64,000 bases of DNA from Clostridium tetanomorphum. Lineage in GTDB: Bacteria > Bacillota > Clostridia > Clostridiales > Clostridiaceae. The stretch is taken from NCBI RefSeq assembly GCF_017873215.1, contig NZ_JAGGKA010000015.1:51933-115932 (forward strand), read 5' to 3'. The position numbers and the translations under genes are program-made. Every line of letters begins with the position of its first letter. The stretch's first letter is position 1. The notes below the pieces were generated by a model. It worked only from the letters and a program-made list of their open reading frames with translations. It was not told the origin of the DNA and ran no database searches. Of the stretch, positions 17,521 to 27,801 are shown piece after piece.

Positions 17521-17553
17521 AAAAAAGCACAAACCACCGCGAAGTTTGTACTT
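17521..17553 (-). terminator. Attenuator of the thi leader
   Basis: Hairpin with arms AAGTACAAAC and GTTTGTGCTT (one G-U type mismatch) followed by TTTTTTATT, between the riboswitch and thiW. It is the expected expression platform: TPP binding should favour termination. Confidence 0.8.
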
Positions 17554-17569
17554 ATAGTTTCAAAAAATC

Positions 17570-17668
17570 ATAAAACCATCTTCCTACGCTGGCATTATCC
17601 AGATCAGGTTAAAGGGTCTAAGAATTTAGTCCTTACTCTCAGCTAGCAACACTAGCTCCCCTGTGATT
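17570..17668 (-). ncRNA. TPP riboswitch (thi box)
   Basis: On the minus strand the conserved core is intact: ACAGGGGAGC, GCTGAGAGTAAGGA, GACCCTTTAACCTGATC and TGGATAATGCCAGCGTAGG, in the right order. It binds thiamine pyrophosphate and controls the thiW-thiD-thiM-thiE-thiF-tenI transcript. The remainder of the 430-base gap to uvsE (about 17728-17858) shows nothing else distinct. Confidence 0.96.
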
Positions 17669-17698
17669 ATAACTTCTATTCAATTATTTTACAACATC

Positions 17699-17727
17699 AT
17701 AATACTACAATATACTGGAAAGGTCAA
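17699..17727 (-). promoter_or_regulatory. Sigma-A type promoter of the thiamine operon
   Basis: TTGACC (minus strand, 17722-17727), 17-base spacer, TATTAT (17699-17704). It lies about 30 bases before the riboswitch. Confidence 0.65.
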
Positions 17728-17858
17728 TAGTTATATCTTACATATTATTTTAAATAATTTCGTTTATTTTAAGTGTTAATTAAATTATACTATTATTGAT
17801 TAATTTTTCAAAATAACATAAACTACATATTATCATTTTTAGATTAGGAGGAGTTATT

Positions 17859-19091
17859 ATGAAAATAGGATATGCTTGTATACCAATGACTATAGATGCT
17901 ACAACTACTAGGAGATTTATTTTAAAAAATTTTTCTTTTGACAAATTTTATGATTGTGTTAAATTAAATCTACAAGATTTAAATACAATTCTTAAATATA
18001 ATTTAGATAATAATATATTCATGTTTAGAATATCATCAGATATAATTCCTTTCGGAAGTCATAGTATAAATAATTTAAATTGGACAAAAATTTTCAAAGA
18101 AGATCTAGATAATATAGGAAATTTTATAAAAAGTAATAATATAAGAGTTTCCATGCATCCTGGTCAATATACCGTACTTAATTCTCCTACAGAAGATGTA
18201 ATGAAAAAAAGTATAAAAGACATCGAATATCACTGTTTATTCCTAGATTCATTAGGCGTTGACTATTCAAATAAAATAATTTTACATATTGGAGGAGCTT
18301 ATAATGATAAGTTGTCATCACTTAAAAGATTTAAAGAAAACTTTAAAAAGCTTTCAAATTCAGCTCAAAAAAGATTAGTATTAGAAAACGACGAGAGAAA
18401 TTTTAATATATATGATGTACTAGATATCTGTGATATTTTAAATATTCCTGCTGTATTTGATAATCTCCATCACAAATTTAATCCAGGAAAATCTGAAGAT
18501 ATCTACTCTATACTAGAAAGAGTTTGTAAAACTTGGTGTGAATATGATGGTTCTATGAAACTGCATTACTCTGATAGTGATGAAACTAAAAAAGCTGGTG
18601 CTCATTCAAAACATATCAATATCGAAAACTTTTTAAATTATTATAAAAAAGTTGAAAGTTTTAATCCAGATATTATGTTAGAAGTAAAAGATAAAGATAT
18701 ATCCGCTATTGAATGTGTAAATTCTTTGGATTTCCCTAAGCCTTCTACTAAATTTGAACAATGGGCAAAATATAAATACACAGTAATGGAAAAAGATTAT
18801 TCTCTATATAAGGCGTGTAGTACTTTAATAAGTTCAGAGAAAAGTATGGTGGATTTTTATAAACTTATAGATAAAGTTTTATTGCTTCCCTATAATGAAA
18901 GAAATTTTAAAAATACTCTTCTTCATACTTGGGGTTATGTAAAGAATAAGGCCACTATAAAAGAAAAAAATCAATTCATGGAATCATTTAATTCATTTGA
19001 AAATCCTGAAAAAACTAAAAATATATTAAAAAAATTGGCTCAAAAATATAATGTATCCTATTTGATTAATTCTTACTATTTCTTAATATAG
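17859..19091 (+). CDS. uvsE: UV damage endonuclease UvsE (UVDE)
   Basis: Cuts DNA 5' of UV photoproducts and starts an alternative excision repair. The N-terminal about 290 residues form the UvdE TIM barrel: MKIGYACIPMT, MFRISSDIIPFGSH, VSMHPGQYTVLNSP, ILHIGGAYNDK, RLVLENDER, AVFDNLHHKFNP and KLHYSD carry the metal ligands. The protein has 410 residues; about 110 C-terminal residues (after about 300) extend beyond the classical bacterial enzyme (about 300 in Thermus) and have no motif I know. The ATG follows AGGAGGAG. Single gene between the thi promoter and a germination operon. Confidence 0.92.
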   Translation: MKIGYACIPMTIDATTTRRFILKNFSFDKFYDCVKLNLQDLNTILKYNLDNNIFMFRISSDIIPFGSHSINNLNWTKIFKEDLDNIGNFIKSNNIRVSMHPGQYTVLNSPTEDVMKKSIKDIEYHCLFLDSLGVDYSNKIILHIGGAYNDKLSSLKRFKENFKKLSNSAQKRLVLENDERNFNIYDVLDICDILNIPAVFDNLHHKFNPGKSEDIYSILERVCKTWCEYDGSMKLHYSDSDETKKAGAHSKHINIENFLNYYKKVESFNPDIMLEVKDKDISAIECVNSLDFPKPSTKFEQWAKYKYTVMEKDYSLYKACSTLISSEKSMVDFYKLIDKVLLLPYNERNFKNTLLHTWGYVKNKATIKEKNQFMESFNSFENPEKTKNILKKLAQKYNVSYLINSYYFLI

Positions 19092-19132
19092 ACATTAAAT
19101 AACTTATAGTTTGTTTAAAAATCACTTAAAAG

Positions 19133-19161
19133 GAATACTATTTCGAAACATACATATACTA
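19133..19161 (+). promoter_or_regulatory. Probable sigma-G promoter of the B-C-A germination operon
   Basis: GAATA (19133-19137), a 17-base spacer and TATACTA (19155-19161) closely match the forespore sigma-G consensus, 29 bases before the permease ATG. Expression in the forespore is what germinant receptor genes need. Confidence 0.45.
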
Positions 19162-19189
19162 ACTTTAGTTTATACAGGAGATATGTTTT

Positions 19190-20278
19190 ATGAAAGAATA
19201 TCTTACAAACAAACAAATATCTTTTTTTATTTTTGGAGCAGTAGTAGGCTATGGAATAGTTCGTCTTCCAAAAGAAGCAGCTGAATGCGCATCTACAGCT
19301 GGTTGGATTTCAATATTATTTATAACTATAATAAATATGTTATTAACTTATATAATTACATTTTTAAACTCTACCTTTGAAAATTATACCTTTGATGAAT
19401 ACAGTGAAAAATTGGTAGGGAAATTTATAACTAATATTTTTATTATTTTATATATTATATATTCTTTCTTATATTCTTCTATAGCTGTTAGAAATACTGC
19501 AGAAATAATAAAAAGCTCTATATTACTTAAAACCCCAATATGGTGCACATGTTTACTTTTAATTTTAATATGTTATTATGCAGCTTCAAAAGGTCTTCGG
19601 GTTTTAGGGAGGATATGTGAACTATATGGTATATTTATTATTTTTGCTGCTTTTATAATGAGTATTATTGTTTTTAGTGAAGGGAGCTTATTGAACATTC
19701 AACCCATATTAGGATTTGATAATATATTCACATATATAAAATCTTCCTCTAAACTAATAATATCTTTTTTAGGCGTAGAATTTTTAATGATAGTTCCTTT
19801 TAAAAAAGAAAAAAATAAAAATATATTTAAGTATACTTTGCCTATGATTCTTATTATAGGTATATTCTATATAATAATATTTGAAATTTCTCTATCTATA
19901 ATAGGAGCAGAAGATTTAGTCCATTATGAAGATGCTCTAATTGCTACAGCCAAAAGATTAGATGTAAAATATTTAGAGTTTTTTAGAAAATTAGATGGTA
20001 TTGTTATCATTATATGGCTAATGGCCGTATTTACTACTATATTTATTTTTGCATATGCTACTATATTTTTTATAAAAAAACTATTTAATACTAATAAAAA
20101 TACTCTTATATCATTAATAGTTATATCATACATTTTTTCTATTTTACCTGAGAGCATTTATGATATAAAAAAAATACTTATATATATAAGCTATATAGGT
20201 TTCTTTTGTTCCTTTATAATACCTACTGCATTATTTATAATTACAAAGGTGAAAAAATATGATAAAAGCTTTAAATAA
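19190..20278 (+). CDS. gerXB: Germinant receptor B subunit (GerXB permease), intact
   Basis: 362-residue spore germination permease with about 10 membrane helices. It opens LTNKQISFFIFGAVVGYGIVRLP, then ECASTAGWISILF, the equivalent of the conserved block in the other operon. The ATG has CAGGAGA upstream. It is first in a B-C-A operon and its 3' end overlaps the C gene by 20 bases. It has diverged clearly from the two B genes of the A-B-C-B operon, so a different germinant specificity is likely (inference). Confidence 0.92.
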   Translation: MKEYLTNKQISFFIFGAVVGYGIVRLPKEAAECASTAGWISILFITIINMLLTYIITFLNSTFENYTFDEYSEKLVGKFITNIFIILYIIYSFLYSSIAVRNTAEIIKSSILLKTPIWCTCLLLILICYYAASKGLRVLGRICELYGIFIIFAAFIMSIIVFSEGSLLNIQPILGFDNIFTYIKSSSKLIISFLGVEFLMIVPFKKEKNKNIFKYTLPMILIIGIFYIIIFEISLSIIGAEDLVHYEDALIATAKRLDVKYLEFFRKLDGIVIIIWLMAVFTTIFIFAYATIFFIKKLFNTNKNTLISLIVISYIFSILPESIYDIKKILIYISYIGFFCSFIIPTALFIITKVKKYDKSFK

Positions 20279-21398
20279 AACATTTATAATTTTATTAATA
20301 TTATCTATTCCTTTTACCTTAACTGGCTGCTGGGATTATTTAGATATAGAACAAAGAAATATAATAATATCAGTAGGTATAGATAAATCATATAATAAAT
20401 TAGAATTTTCTAGTGAAATAGCCAGTTTCGTGTCCTCTATGTCACAAAGAAGTGATAGAGCTGAATTAGGAACTATACACACTGATATTTCTTATGCTGA
20501 TACCTTTGAAGAAATTAGATTGAATGGTGATAGAAAAAGACCTTATCCTACTTTTTTAGGTGCTACTAGAACGGTTGTTTTTGGTAGAAATTATGCAGAA
20601 TACGGAATTAGCTCTTATCTAAATAGAATTAATATGCTACCTGATTATAGAAAAACAATTTTACCAGTTGTTAGCAGAGAATCTCCTAAAGAATTATTTA
20701 AAATTAACATTCCAAATGACTTATCAGTAGGGTTTTTAATTGAACACATGATTAGTACCCTTGATGAAGCTGGTGAAGCTCTATACCCCACAGTAGGCCA
20801 GATAATTTCATATATTTCTATTGGAGAAGTAGGATATTTTCTTCCCTATATTGGTATAAGCAATGGGGAAATAAAGTTCTTGGGATATGCCGCTATGAAT
20901 AAAAATTCCCAATTACTTGGGATACTTTCAGATAATAATGCCAAGGGAGTATTATATATTTGGTCAAAAAAGCCCATGTTACCAGAGGTAATTACAAATG
21001 ATAAAAATTCTTTAGTGTCCTTTAGTACTGTAGATTTTAAACGCAATATAAAAACAAATTATGTAAATGATAAAGTTATTATAAATTTCAATTTTGAGTT
21101 GAAGGAAAACATTCAATATCAATATGAATTGTCTTCTATAAAAAAAGAAGACTTAAAAAAATTTGAACTCATTATTAGCAATAGAATAAAATCCTATGTT
21201 TCAAATGTAGTAAAAGTAGCACAAGAAGACTATAAATGTGATATCTTTCAACTATCTAGATATTTTAGAGCTCAAAATCCTAAAATATATAATCAAATAA
21301 AATGGTCAGAAAAATTTCCTGAAGCTGAAATAAATGTAAATGTAAATACAAATATTATAAATAAAAACCAATATGATCCAAATGTTAATAGTAAATAA
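20259..21398 (+). CDS. gerXC: Germinant receptor C subunit (GerXC lipoprotein)
   Basis: 379-residue Ger(x)C lipoprotein. Its signal peptide ends in a lipobox L21-T22-G23-C24 followed by WDYLDIEQRN, the usual GCW-D family start, so it is lipid-anchored at Cys24 to the inner spore membrane. Family blocks such as VSVGIDKSYNKLEFS-like sequence, RTVVFG and SYVSNVVKVAQEDYKCDIF are present. It overlaps gerXB by 20 bases; gerXA follows after 20 bases, so the three are one operon. Confidence 0.94.
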   Translation: MIKALNKTFIILLILSIPFTLTGCWDYLDIEQRNIIISVGIDKSYNKLEFSSEIASFVSSMSQRSDRAELGTIHTDISYADTFEEIRLNGDRKRPYPTFLGATRTVVFGRNYAEYGISSYLNRINMLPDYRKTILPVVSRESPKELFKINIPNDLSVGFLIEHMISTLDEAGEALYPTVGQIISYISIGEVGYFLPYIGISNGEIKFLGYAAMNKNSQLLGILSDNNAKGVLYIWSKKPMLPEVITNDKNSLVSFSTVDFKRNIKTNYVNDKVIINFNFELKENIQYQYELSSIKKEDLKKFELIISNRIKSYVSNVVKVAQEDYKCDIFQLSRYFRAQNPKIYNQIKWSEKFPEAEINVNVNTNIINKNQYDPNVNSK

Positions 21399-21418
21399 TA
21401 TTAGTTAAGGTGATTGCT

Positions 21419-22852
21419 ATGCTAGAAAATAATCCAACCTTAAAAATAATAGAATCTATATCTTCTAATAAAGATTTAGGAGTAATTATAAGGAAACTTT
21501 CTCTTTTGGATAGAGATCTGTATATATTATATGTGCAAGAAATAACAGATAGAAATTCTTTATCCAGTAATATTATTAAACCTATATTAGAAAATAAAAA
21601 TTCTTCAAATTTAGATATAAAAAATATAGCAAATTCAATAATCTATGTAGATAATATATTTATAGATAATGACGAAAATATTATACTAGATTATATACTA
21701 AAAGGTAACTCTATAGTTTTATCTACCAATGAAAAACAATATATTGTGGCTAACACCATTAAAATTGAAAAGAGAAATGTGGAAAAACCCGAGTTACAAT
21801 CTGCTATAAAAGGTCCTAGAGATGCATTTACTGAAAATTTTGAAGGTAATTTATCTTTAATTCGTTATAGAATAAAGGATCCCAATTTAATGGTACATAA
21901 AACTACTGTAGGAATCAGAAGTAAAACATCCATTGCTGTAATCTATATAAAAGATGTAGCGGACAATACCATAGTAAATGAAGTAATAAATAGAATAAAT
22001 TCAATAAGTATAGATGGCGTAATGGAGTCTGGATATATTCAAAAATTACTTACTAAAAATAACTCTACTCTTTTCCCACAAACTGGGATAAGTGAAAGAT
22101 CCGAATCTGCTTGTCATAATATTTTAAATGGAAAAATATGTATTATAGTTGAAGGTGGAAATTTGCCTATAGTTCTTCCTCAAACCTTTTGGGATTTTAT
22201 TGATACTGGTGATGACCATTATAAAAACACCTATTTCGCAGCATTTATAAAAATCCTTAGATCTATTTCTTTATTTATGTCTATAACTTTATCTGCTTTA
22301 TACATTGCTGTGGTTAGTTTTCACCCTGATATTTTACCACCACAATATATATTAACTCTAGCAAAATCAAGAGGTACTGTTCCAGCAAATTCTTTTTTAG
22401 AGGCATTTATTATGGAAACAATAGCTGAAATACTAAAAGAAGCCAGTTTAAGACTTCCTTCACAAATTGCTTCTACTATTGGTATTGTAGGAACTATAGT
22501 TATAGGTCAGGCATCAATTACCGCTGGGTTAGTAAGTCCTCTTATGCTAATTATTGTATCTTTGTCTACTATGACATCTTTTATTGTACCAGACTATACT
22601 ATTACAAACTCTTTAAGAGTTTTAAAATTTATGTTAATCTTTATAACTGCTAGCTTTGGTTTATTGGGACTGATTATTGGTATTACTTTTATAATAATTA
22701 ACTTAGTTTCTACTACAAGCTTTGGAGTTCCCTACACTTCACCTTTTATACCTTTAAACTTTAAAGATATAAAAAATTATTTCTTAAGTGACATTAAATC
22801 AATAAATAAGAGGCCTCATTATGCTAGTATGAAAAATAGAAAAAGAAAATAG
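21419..22852 (+). CDS. gerXA: Germinant receptor A subunit (GerXA)
   Basis: GerA-family core subunit, about 477 residues. Soluble N-terminal half with IKGPRDAFTENFEGNLSLIR, KDVADNTIVNEV and ERSESACHNILNGKICIIVEG; membrane half from about 270 with ILKEASLRLPSQIAS and several helices. The start is the ATG at 21419, 6 bases after AAGGTG; the GTG at 21410 lies inside that ribosome site. Third gene of the B-C-A operon, closed by a terminator. A placed last is less common than A-B-C. Confidence 0.93.
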   Translation: MLENNPTLKIIESISSNKDLGVIIRKLSLLDRDLYILYVQEITDRNSLSSNIIKPILENKNSSNLDIKNIANSIIYVDNIFIDNDENIILDYILKGNSIVLSTNEKQYIVANTIKIEKRNVEKPELQSAIKGPRDAFTENFEGNLSLIRYRIKDPNLMVHKTTVGIRSKTSIAVIYIKDVADNTIVNEVINRINSISIDGVMESGYIQKLLTKNNSTLFPQTGISERSESACHNILNGKICIIVEGGNLPIVLPQTFWDFIDTGDDHYKNTYFAAFIKILRSISLFMSITLSALYIAVVSFHPDILPPQYILTLAKSRGTVPANSFLEAFIMETIAEILKEASLRLPSQIASTIGIVGTIVIGQASITAGLVSPLMLIIVSLSTMTSFIVPDYTITNSLRVLKFMLIFITASFGLLGLIIGITFIIINLVSTTSFGVPYTSPFIPLNFKDIKNYFLSDIKSINKRPHYASMKNRKRK

Positions 22853-22890
22853 TACTGTGCCATTAATTTATAAAAATAACACAGTACTAT
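22849..22890. terminator. Terminator between converging gerXA and M16 peptidase
   Basis: Arms ATAGTACTGTG and CACAGTACTAT, perfect, with an AT-rich loop of 20 bases. Flanking A and T tracts suggest it works in both directions. Confidence 0.75.
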
Positions 22891-22893
22891 TTC

Positions 22894-24126
22894 TTATTTT
22901 ATCACTTCTATACTTGGTAAATTTAATACTTTATTTATAACTTTATGTATTGTTTCTTCATTCACAATATCTATATTCTCTACTTCTGCATAAACTTTTT
23001 TGTAATCTTTATACATAAGTTCATAACAGGTTAAATCTTTGGCTAATTGTATTGACTTCTCAAGACGTAGTTCTTTTTTCAATTTAATACTTTTATCAGC
23101 TTTATATATTCTTTCTTCATTAAAATAATTTTTTATATTTTTTATATTATCTATACATTTATTTATTATATTAATAGCTTTTTCCCAATTTTCCTTAGAT
23201 GTACCTAATGAAATAACAAATAATTTTATGCCTCTTTCTTCTTTTATATAACTAGATATATCATAAGCTAAGGCATTTTTTGTTCTTATAGTTTCATACA
23301 AAATGCTGCTAGTTCCTTCTCCAAAATAAAAGTTAAATATTCTTAAAGCCTTCATCTCTTCTTCATTTAAATCATGGATAGTAAAGCAATACTGAATTTT
23401 TGCACCTTGATTTCCTTGTCCATCTTTAACAAATATTCCTGCATTATTATTTTCATATAACTGTAAACTATCATCATTTTTTAAGTATTCTAAAAAATTT
23501 TCTTCTCTATTATTTGAAAAATAACTTTCTACTATATCCTTAACTGTTGAAAGCTCTAAGGAAGTAACTACGGATATAACCATATTATCTAATCTATAGT
23601 ACTTTTTGTAAAATCTTTTTAAATCTTCTAATGTTATGGTCTTTATACTTTTTTCTGTTCCTATTATTAAATTTTTTATTCTTCTTTTATTAAAAGCATT
23701 ATAAAAAAGCTCATCTTCACAATATTGCTGTAAATCATCTTTCCATTCTTTTAATTCTTCAAGAATTATATTCATTTCCTCTTGAAAACCCTGTTTAGGA
23801 AAAACAGGATTTAAAACTATATCTGAAAATAGTCCTAATCCTTTATTAAAATCTTCTGAAAGAGTAGTTCCATAATATATTGCATAAGGATAATTAGTCA
23901 TTGCATTTTGAAATCCAAAAAGCTCATCACAAAGTTTATTTATTTCTTTTTCGCTTCTATTTTTTGTCTCTTTAAAAACCATATGTTCTACAGCATGAGC
24001 AGTTCCTAAAGGAAAGCTTTCTTCCTCCAAAGCCCCTGCATTAACCCCTATACAAAATGAAGTTATATTTCCTTCTATTTTTTTATATATAAGTTTTGTC
24101 CCATTTTTTAATTGTATACTATTCAT
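22894..24126 (-). CDS. M16 family zinc peptidase
   Basis: Insulinase/processing-peptidase-like protein of 410 residues. The inverted zinc motif H44-A-V-E47-H48 (HxxEH) is followed about 75 residues later by the Glu-rich EEMNIILEELKEW, which supplies the third ligand. It has two M16 halves; the C-terminal one contains YYFGEGTSS-like sequence (FNFYFGEGTSSILYET). The motif being intact, it should be an active endopeptidase. It follows a DJ-1-like gene by 22 bases on the same strand, probably co-transcribed. Substrate unknown. Confidence 0.88.
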   Translation of the reverse strand: MNSIQLKNGTKLIYKKIEGNITSFCIGVNAGALEEESFPLGTAHAVEHMVFKETKNRSEKEINKLCDELFGFQNAMTNYPYAIYYGTTLSEDFNKGLGLFSDIVLNPVFPKQGFQEEMNIILEELKEWKDDLQQYCEDELFYNAFNKRRIKNLIIGTEKSIKTITLEDLKRFYKKYYRLDNMVISVVTSLELSTVKDIVESYFSNNREENFLEYLKNDDSLQLYENNNAGIFVKDGQGNQGAKIQYCFTIHDLNEEEMKALRIFNFYFGEGTSSILYETIRTKNALAYDISSYIKEERGIKLFVISLGTSKENWEKAINIINKCIDNIKNIKNYFNEERIYKADKSIKLKKELRLEKSIQLAKDLTCYELMYKDYKKVYAEVENIDIVNEETIHKVINKVLNLPSIEVIK

Positions 24127-24148
24127 GTACTCACCTACATTGTTTACA

Positions 24149-24697
24149 TTATTTAAAAAGCATTGCTCTCTTTAATTGCTGTATTTCTTTTGTTGTAATA
24201 AAATTCTCTAAAATTTTAAATACAAATTCAAAAACTGTAGCAGGACCTCTACTAGTTATAATATTATCTTCTTGAACTACTGGATCTTCTAAATAATTAC
24301 TATTTTTAAATTCCTCTTCAAATGATGGATAAGAAGTAACATGCTTTCCAGTAATTATACTAGCTTCTTGTAAAACTATAGGTGCTGCACAAATTGCTGC
24401 TATTATCTTTCCTTCTTCATTAAATTTTCTAAGTATCTCTATGACCCTATAATCTTCTTTTAAATTTTCAGCTCCTGGCATTCCTCCTGGTAATATTATT
24501 CCATCATAACTATCAACTTTTATACAATCTATATTTACATCAGATTTTACCTGAATATTATGAGCTCCTTTTATTAATTCTTCTTCCCCTGTTCCACAGA
24601 TATGACATACTAGTCCAGTTCTTCTTAATACATCCACTACAGTTAAAGCTTCTATTTCTTCAAATCCTTCTGCTAAAAACAAAATTAATCTTTTCAT
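24149..24697 (-). CDS. DJ-1/PfpI family protein
   Basis: 182 residues, class I glutamine amidotransferase-like fold. The nucleophile-elbow cysteine is Cys103 in AAICAAPIVLQEA, and the conserved acidic partner lies in FAEGFEEIEA-like sequence (FLAEGFEEIEAL, near residue 15), the DJ-1/ThiJ pattern. Family members include deglycase/holdase and stress proteins; the exact activity is not settled. The ATG at 24697 follows GGAGGG; the longer frame to 24724 lacks a site. Confidence 0.88.
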   Translation of the reverse strand: MKRLILFLAEGFEEIEALTVVDVLRRTGLVCHICGTGEEELIKGAHNIQVKSDVNIDCIKVDSYDGIILPGGMPGAENLKEDYRVIEILRKFNEEGKIIAAICAAPIVLQEASIITGKHVTSYPSFEEEFKNSNYLEDPVVQEDNIITSRGPATVFEFVFKILENFITTKEIQQLKRAMLFK

Positions 24698-24871
24698 ATA
24701 AAACCCTCCATCCGTCATTTTCACTATCGTAATTTATATATTTAAACTAATTATGAAACATCCAAATAAAATTGTCAATTGCAAAGCACAGAATATTTGT
24801 AATTTTATGATTATATGGAATATCATACTATATTTCATATTCACTTTAATTTCCTTTTTAATTTTATATCT

Positions 24872-24883
24872 TTATGGTATAAT
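24872..24883 (+). promoter_or_regulatory. Extended -10 promoter of rseC
   Basis: TATGGTATAAT provides a TGn extended -10 with perfect TATAAT (24878-24883), about 40 bases before the ATG; no strong -35 is seen. Confidence 0.55.
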
Positions 24884-24923
24884 ATCTAAGTAAAATACTC
24901 TCATTGCTAAGGGGTGATTTCAA

Positions 24924-25358
24924 ATGAATCAAATAGGATACGTTAAAGAAGTAAAAGGAACTAAAGCCTATGTAATGTTTAAAAGAATGTCTGAATGTGG
25001 TGACAAATGCGCAAGTTGTTCTGGCCATTGTGAAGCTCCACCTTTAATACTTGATATGGATAATACATTATTGGCAGAAACTGGTGATACTGTAGAAGTT
25101 ATTATGGAAGATAATACTTTCTTTAAATTCACATTCTTTGCCTATGTAGTACCATTAATATTAATGCTTCTTGGTATTTCCATAGGTTATATATTAACTT
25201 ACAATGAGTTAACATCTGCTTTTACTGGACTAGCTTTCTTAGGTGTGTCTTATGGAATATTAAGAATAGTAAATAATAATCATAAAAAAAATAAAAAAGA
25301 AACTGTTTCTATGGTAAGAATAGTACCTAATGAAGAACTTGCAAGATTAGGACTTTAA
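24924..25358 (+). CDS. RseC/SoxR-reducing-system family membrane protein
   Basis: 144 residues. The N-terminal cytoplasmic part carries four cysteines spaced C25-x3-C29-x2-C32-x3-C36, the RseC pattern, probably binding a metal or Fe-S centre. Two membrane helices follow (about 70-91 and 96-112), then a basic tail. In other bacteria the family is linked to Rnf/SoxR reduction and sigma-E control; no rnf genes are in this window, so its role here is unknown. The ATG has AAGGGGTG upstream. Confidence 0.85.
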   Translation: MNQIGYVKEVKGTKAYVMFKRMSECGDKCASCSGHCEAPPLILDMDNTLLAETGDTVEVIMEDNTFFKFTFFAYVVPLILMLLGISIGYILTYNELTSAFTGLAFLGVSYGILRIVNNNHKKNKKETVSMVRIVPNEELARLGL

Positions 25359-25417
25359 TTCACATACTAAAGTACAGATTACAAATGAATTAAACTCTTT
25401 ACTAAATAAAAAATTTG

Positions 25418-25450
25418 AAGGCTGATGACAAAAGCATTGTCATCAGCCTT
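25418..25450. terminator. Bidirectional terminator between rseC and glpK
   Basis: Perfect 13-base arms AAGGCTGATGACA and TGTCATCAGCCTT with a 7-base loop, with T-rich sequence on the plus side and A-rich on the other. Confidence 0.85.
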
Positions 25451-25470
25451 ATTTTATTATCTATACTCTA

Positions 25471-26994
<1,524 letters not shown>

Positions 26995-27100
26995 TTATTT
27001 TTTATTAAACCCGTAAAAATTTGTCCTTACCAATTATATGTAGTACAAAAACATAAAAGAACAAATAACTTTAAAGGTTTACAAATTTATATATATAAAA

Positions 27101-27154
27101 AGAACCATACTTAAGAAAGCTCATTTTCTGTGAGCATTTCTAAAATATGGCTCT
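27101..27154 (-). terminator. Attenuator hairpin in the glpK leader
   Basis: A long imperfect stem on the minus strand (AGAGCCATATTTTAGAAA with TTTCTTAAGTATGGTTCT, capped by GCTCA/TGAGC) followed by a TTTT run. Its first arm overlaps the last bases of the 19-base leader motif at 27149-27167, so a protein bound there could block termination. Confidence 0.75.
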
Positions 27155-27167
27155 CTTATTCTCCGCC
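27149..27167 (-). promoter_or_regulatory. Putative GlpP RNA target in the glpK leader
   Basis: Minus-strand GGCGGAGAATAAGAGAGCC lies at about the predicted transcript 5' end, directly before the attenuator. An 18/19 match occurs in the same position in the glpA leader (53552-53570). GlpP, the glycerol-3-phosphate-responsive antiterminator, is encoded just upstream. Confidence 0.6.
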
Positions 27168-27176
27168 TTATATTTA

Positions 27177-27205
27177 ATTATATTCTAATTACAATTATAT
27201 TACAA
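27177..27205 (-). promoter_or_regulatory. Sigma-A type promoter of glpK
   Basis: TTGTAA (27200-27205), 17-base spacer, TATAAT (27177-27182), lying between glpP and the leader. It would start RNA at about the GGCGGAG motif. Confidence 0.6.
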
Positions 27206-27228
27206 CTTCAATTTTTTATCAATATTTT

Positions 27229-27789
27229 CTATAAATTCCATAAATCTATAGAAGTAGTTGATATAGCTATAGCTCCTGCTGCCAATGAATCCATTACATC
27301 TTTCTTTGTTTTTATAAGTCCACCAGCAATTATAGGAACATTAATTTGTTTTTCCATATTGTGTATTATCTTGCTGGCAACCCCTGGCATAACTTCCACT
27401 GCATTTGGTCCTGTTTCATGTATATTTTTTATACCAGTTTTTAAGAATAATGAGTCTATTATAAAAACCCTCTGTATAGTATAAAATCCTAATTGTTTAG
27501 CATATTTTATATTACTACTCTTAGTTGTAATTATCCCTGCCGGATTAGCATGTTCCTTAATATACTCAATACCAGCCGGATCACCTTTAAGGCCTTCTAT
27601 CATATCTAAATGAACAAAAGCAATTTTATTTGCTTGTTTAAGTTTATGACATATTTTAGATATACTCATTATGTTTCCATAAAGAACAAATACTATTAAA
27701 GCTTTACTGTTTATTACATTTTCTAAATCCCTATTATTTCTTAATGCTGCTATGACAGGATTTTCAATAAGTATCTCTTTTATATTCAT
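27229..27789 (-). CDS. glpP: GlpP, glycerol-3-phosphate-responsive antiterminator
   Basis: 186-residue TIM-barrel-like RNA-binding regulator; in Bacillus GlpP with glycerol-3-phosphate prevents termination in glp leaders. Family blocks seen: PVIAALRN, FVLYGNIMSI, AFVHLDMIEGLKGDPAGIEY, GIITTKSSNIKYAKQLG, VEVMPGVASK and IIAGGLI. The ATG follows AAAGGAG and lies 12 bases after dhaM. So it is at the end of the glpF-dhaKLM operon, and glpK follows behind its own promoter and leader. Confidence 0.94.
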   Translation of the reverse strand: MNIKEILIENPVIAALRNNRDLENVINSKALIVFVLYGNIMSISKICHKLKQANKIAFVHLDMIEGLKGDPAGIEYIKEHANPAGIITTKSSNIKYAKQLGFYTIQRVFIIDSLFLKTGIKNIHETGPNAVEVMPGVASKIIHNMEKQINVPIIAGGLIKTKKDVMDSLAAGAIAISTTSIDLWNL

Positions 27790-27801
27790 ATTGTAACTCC
27801 T

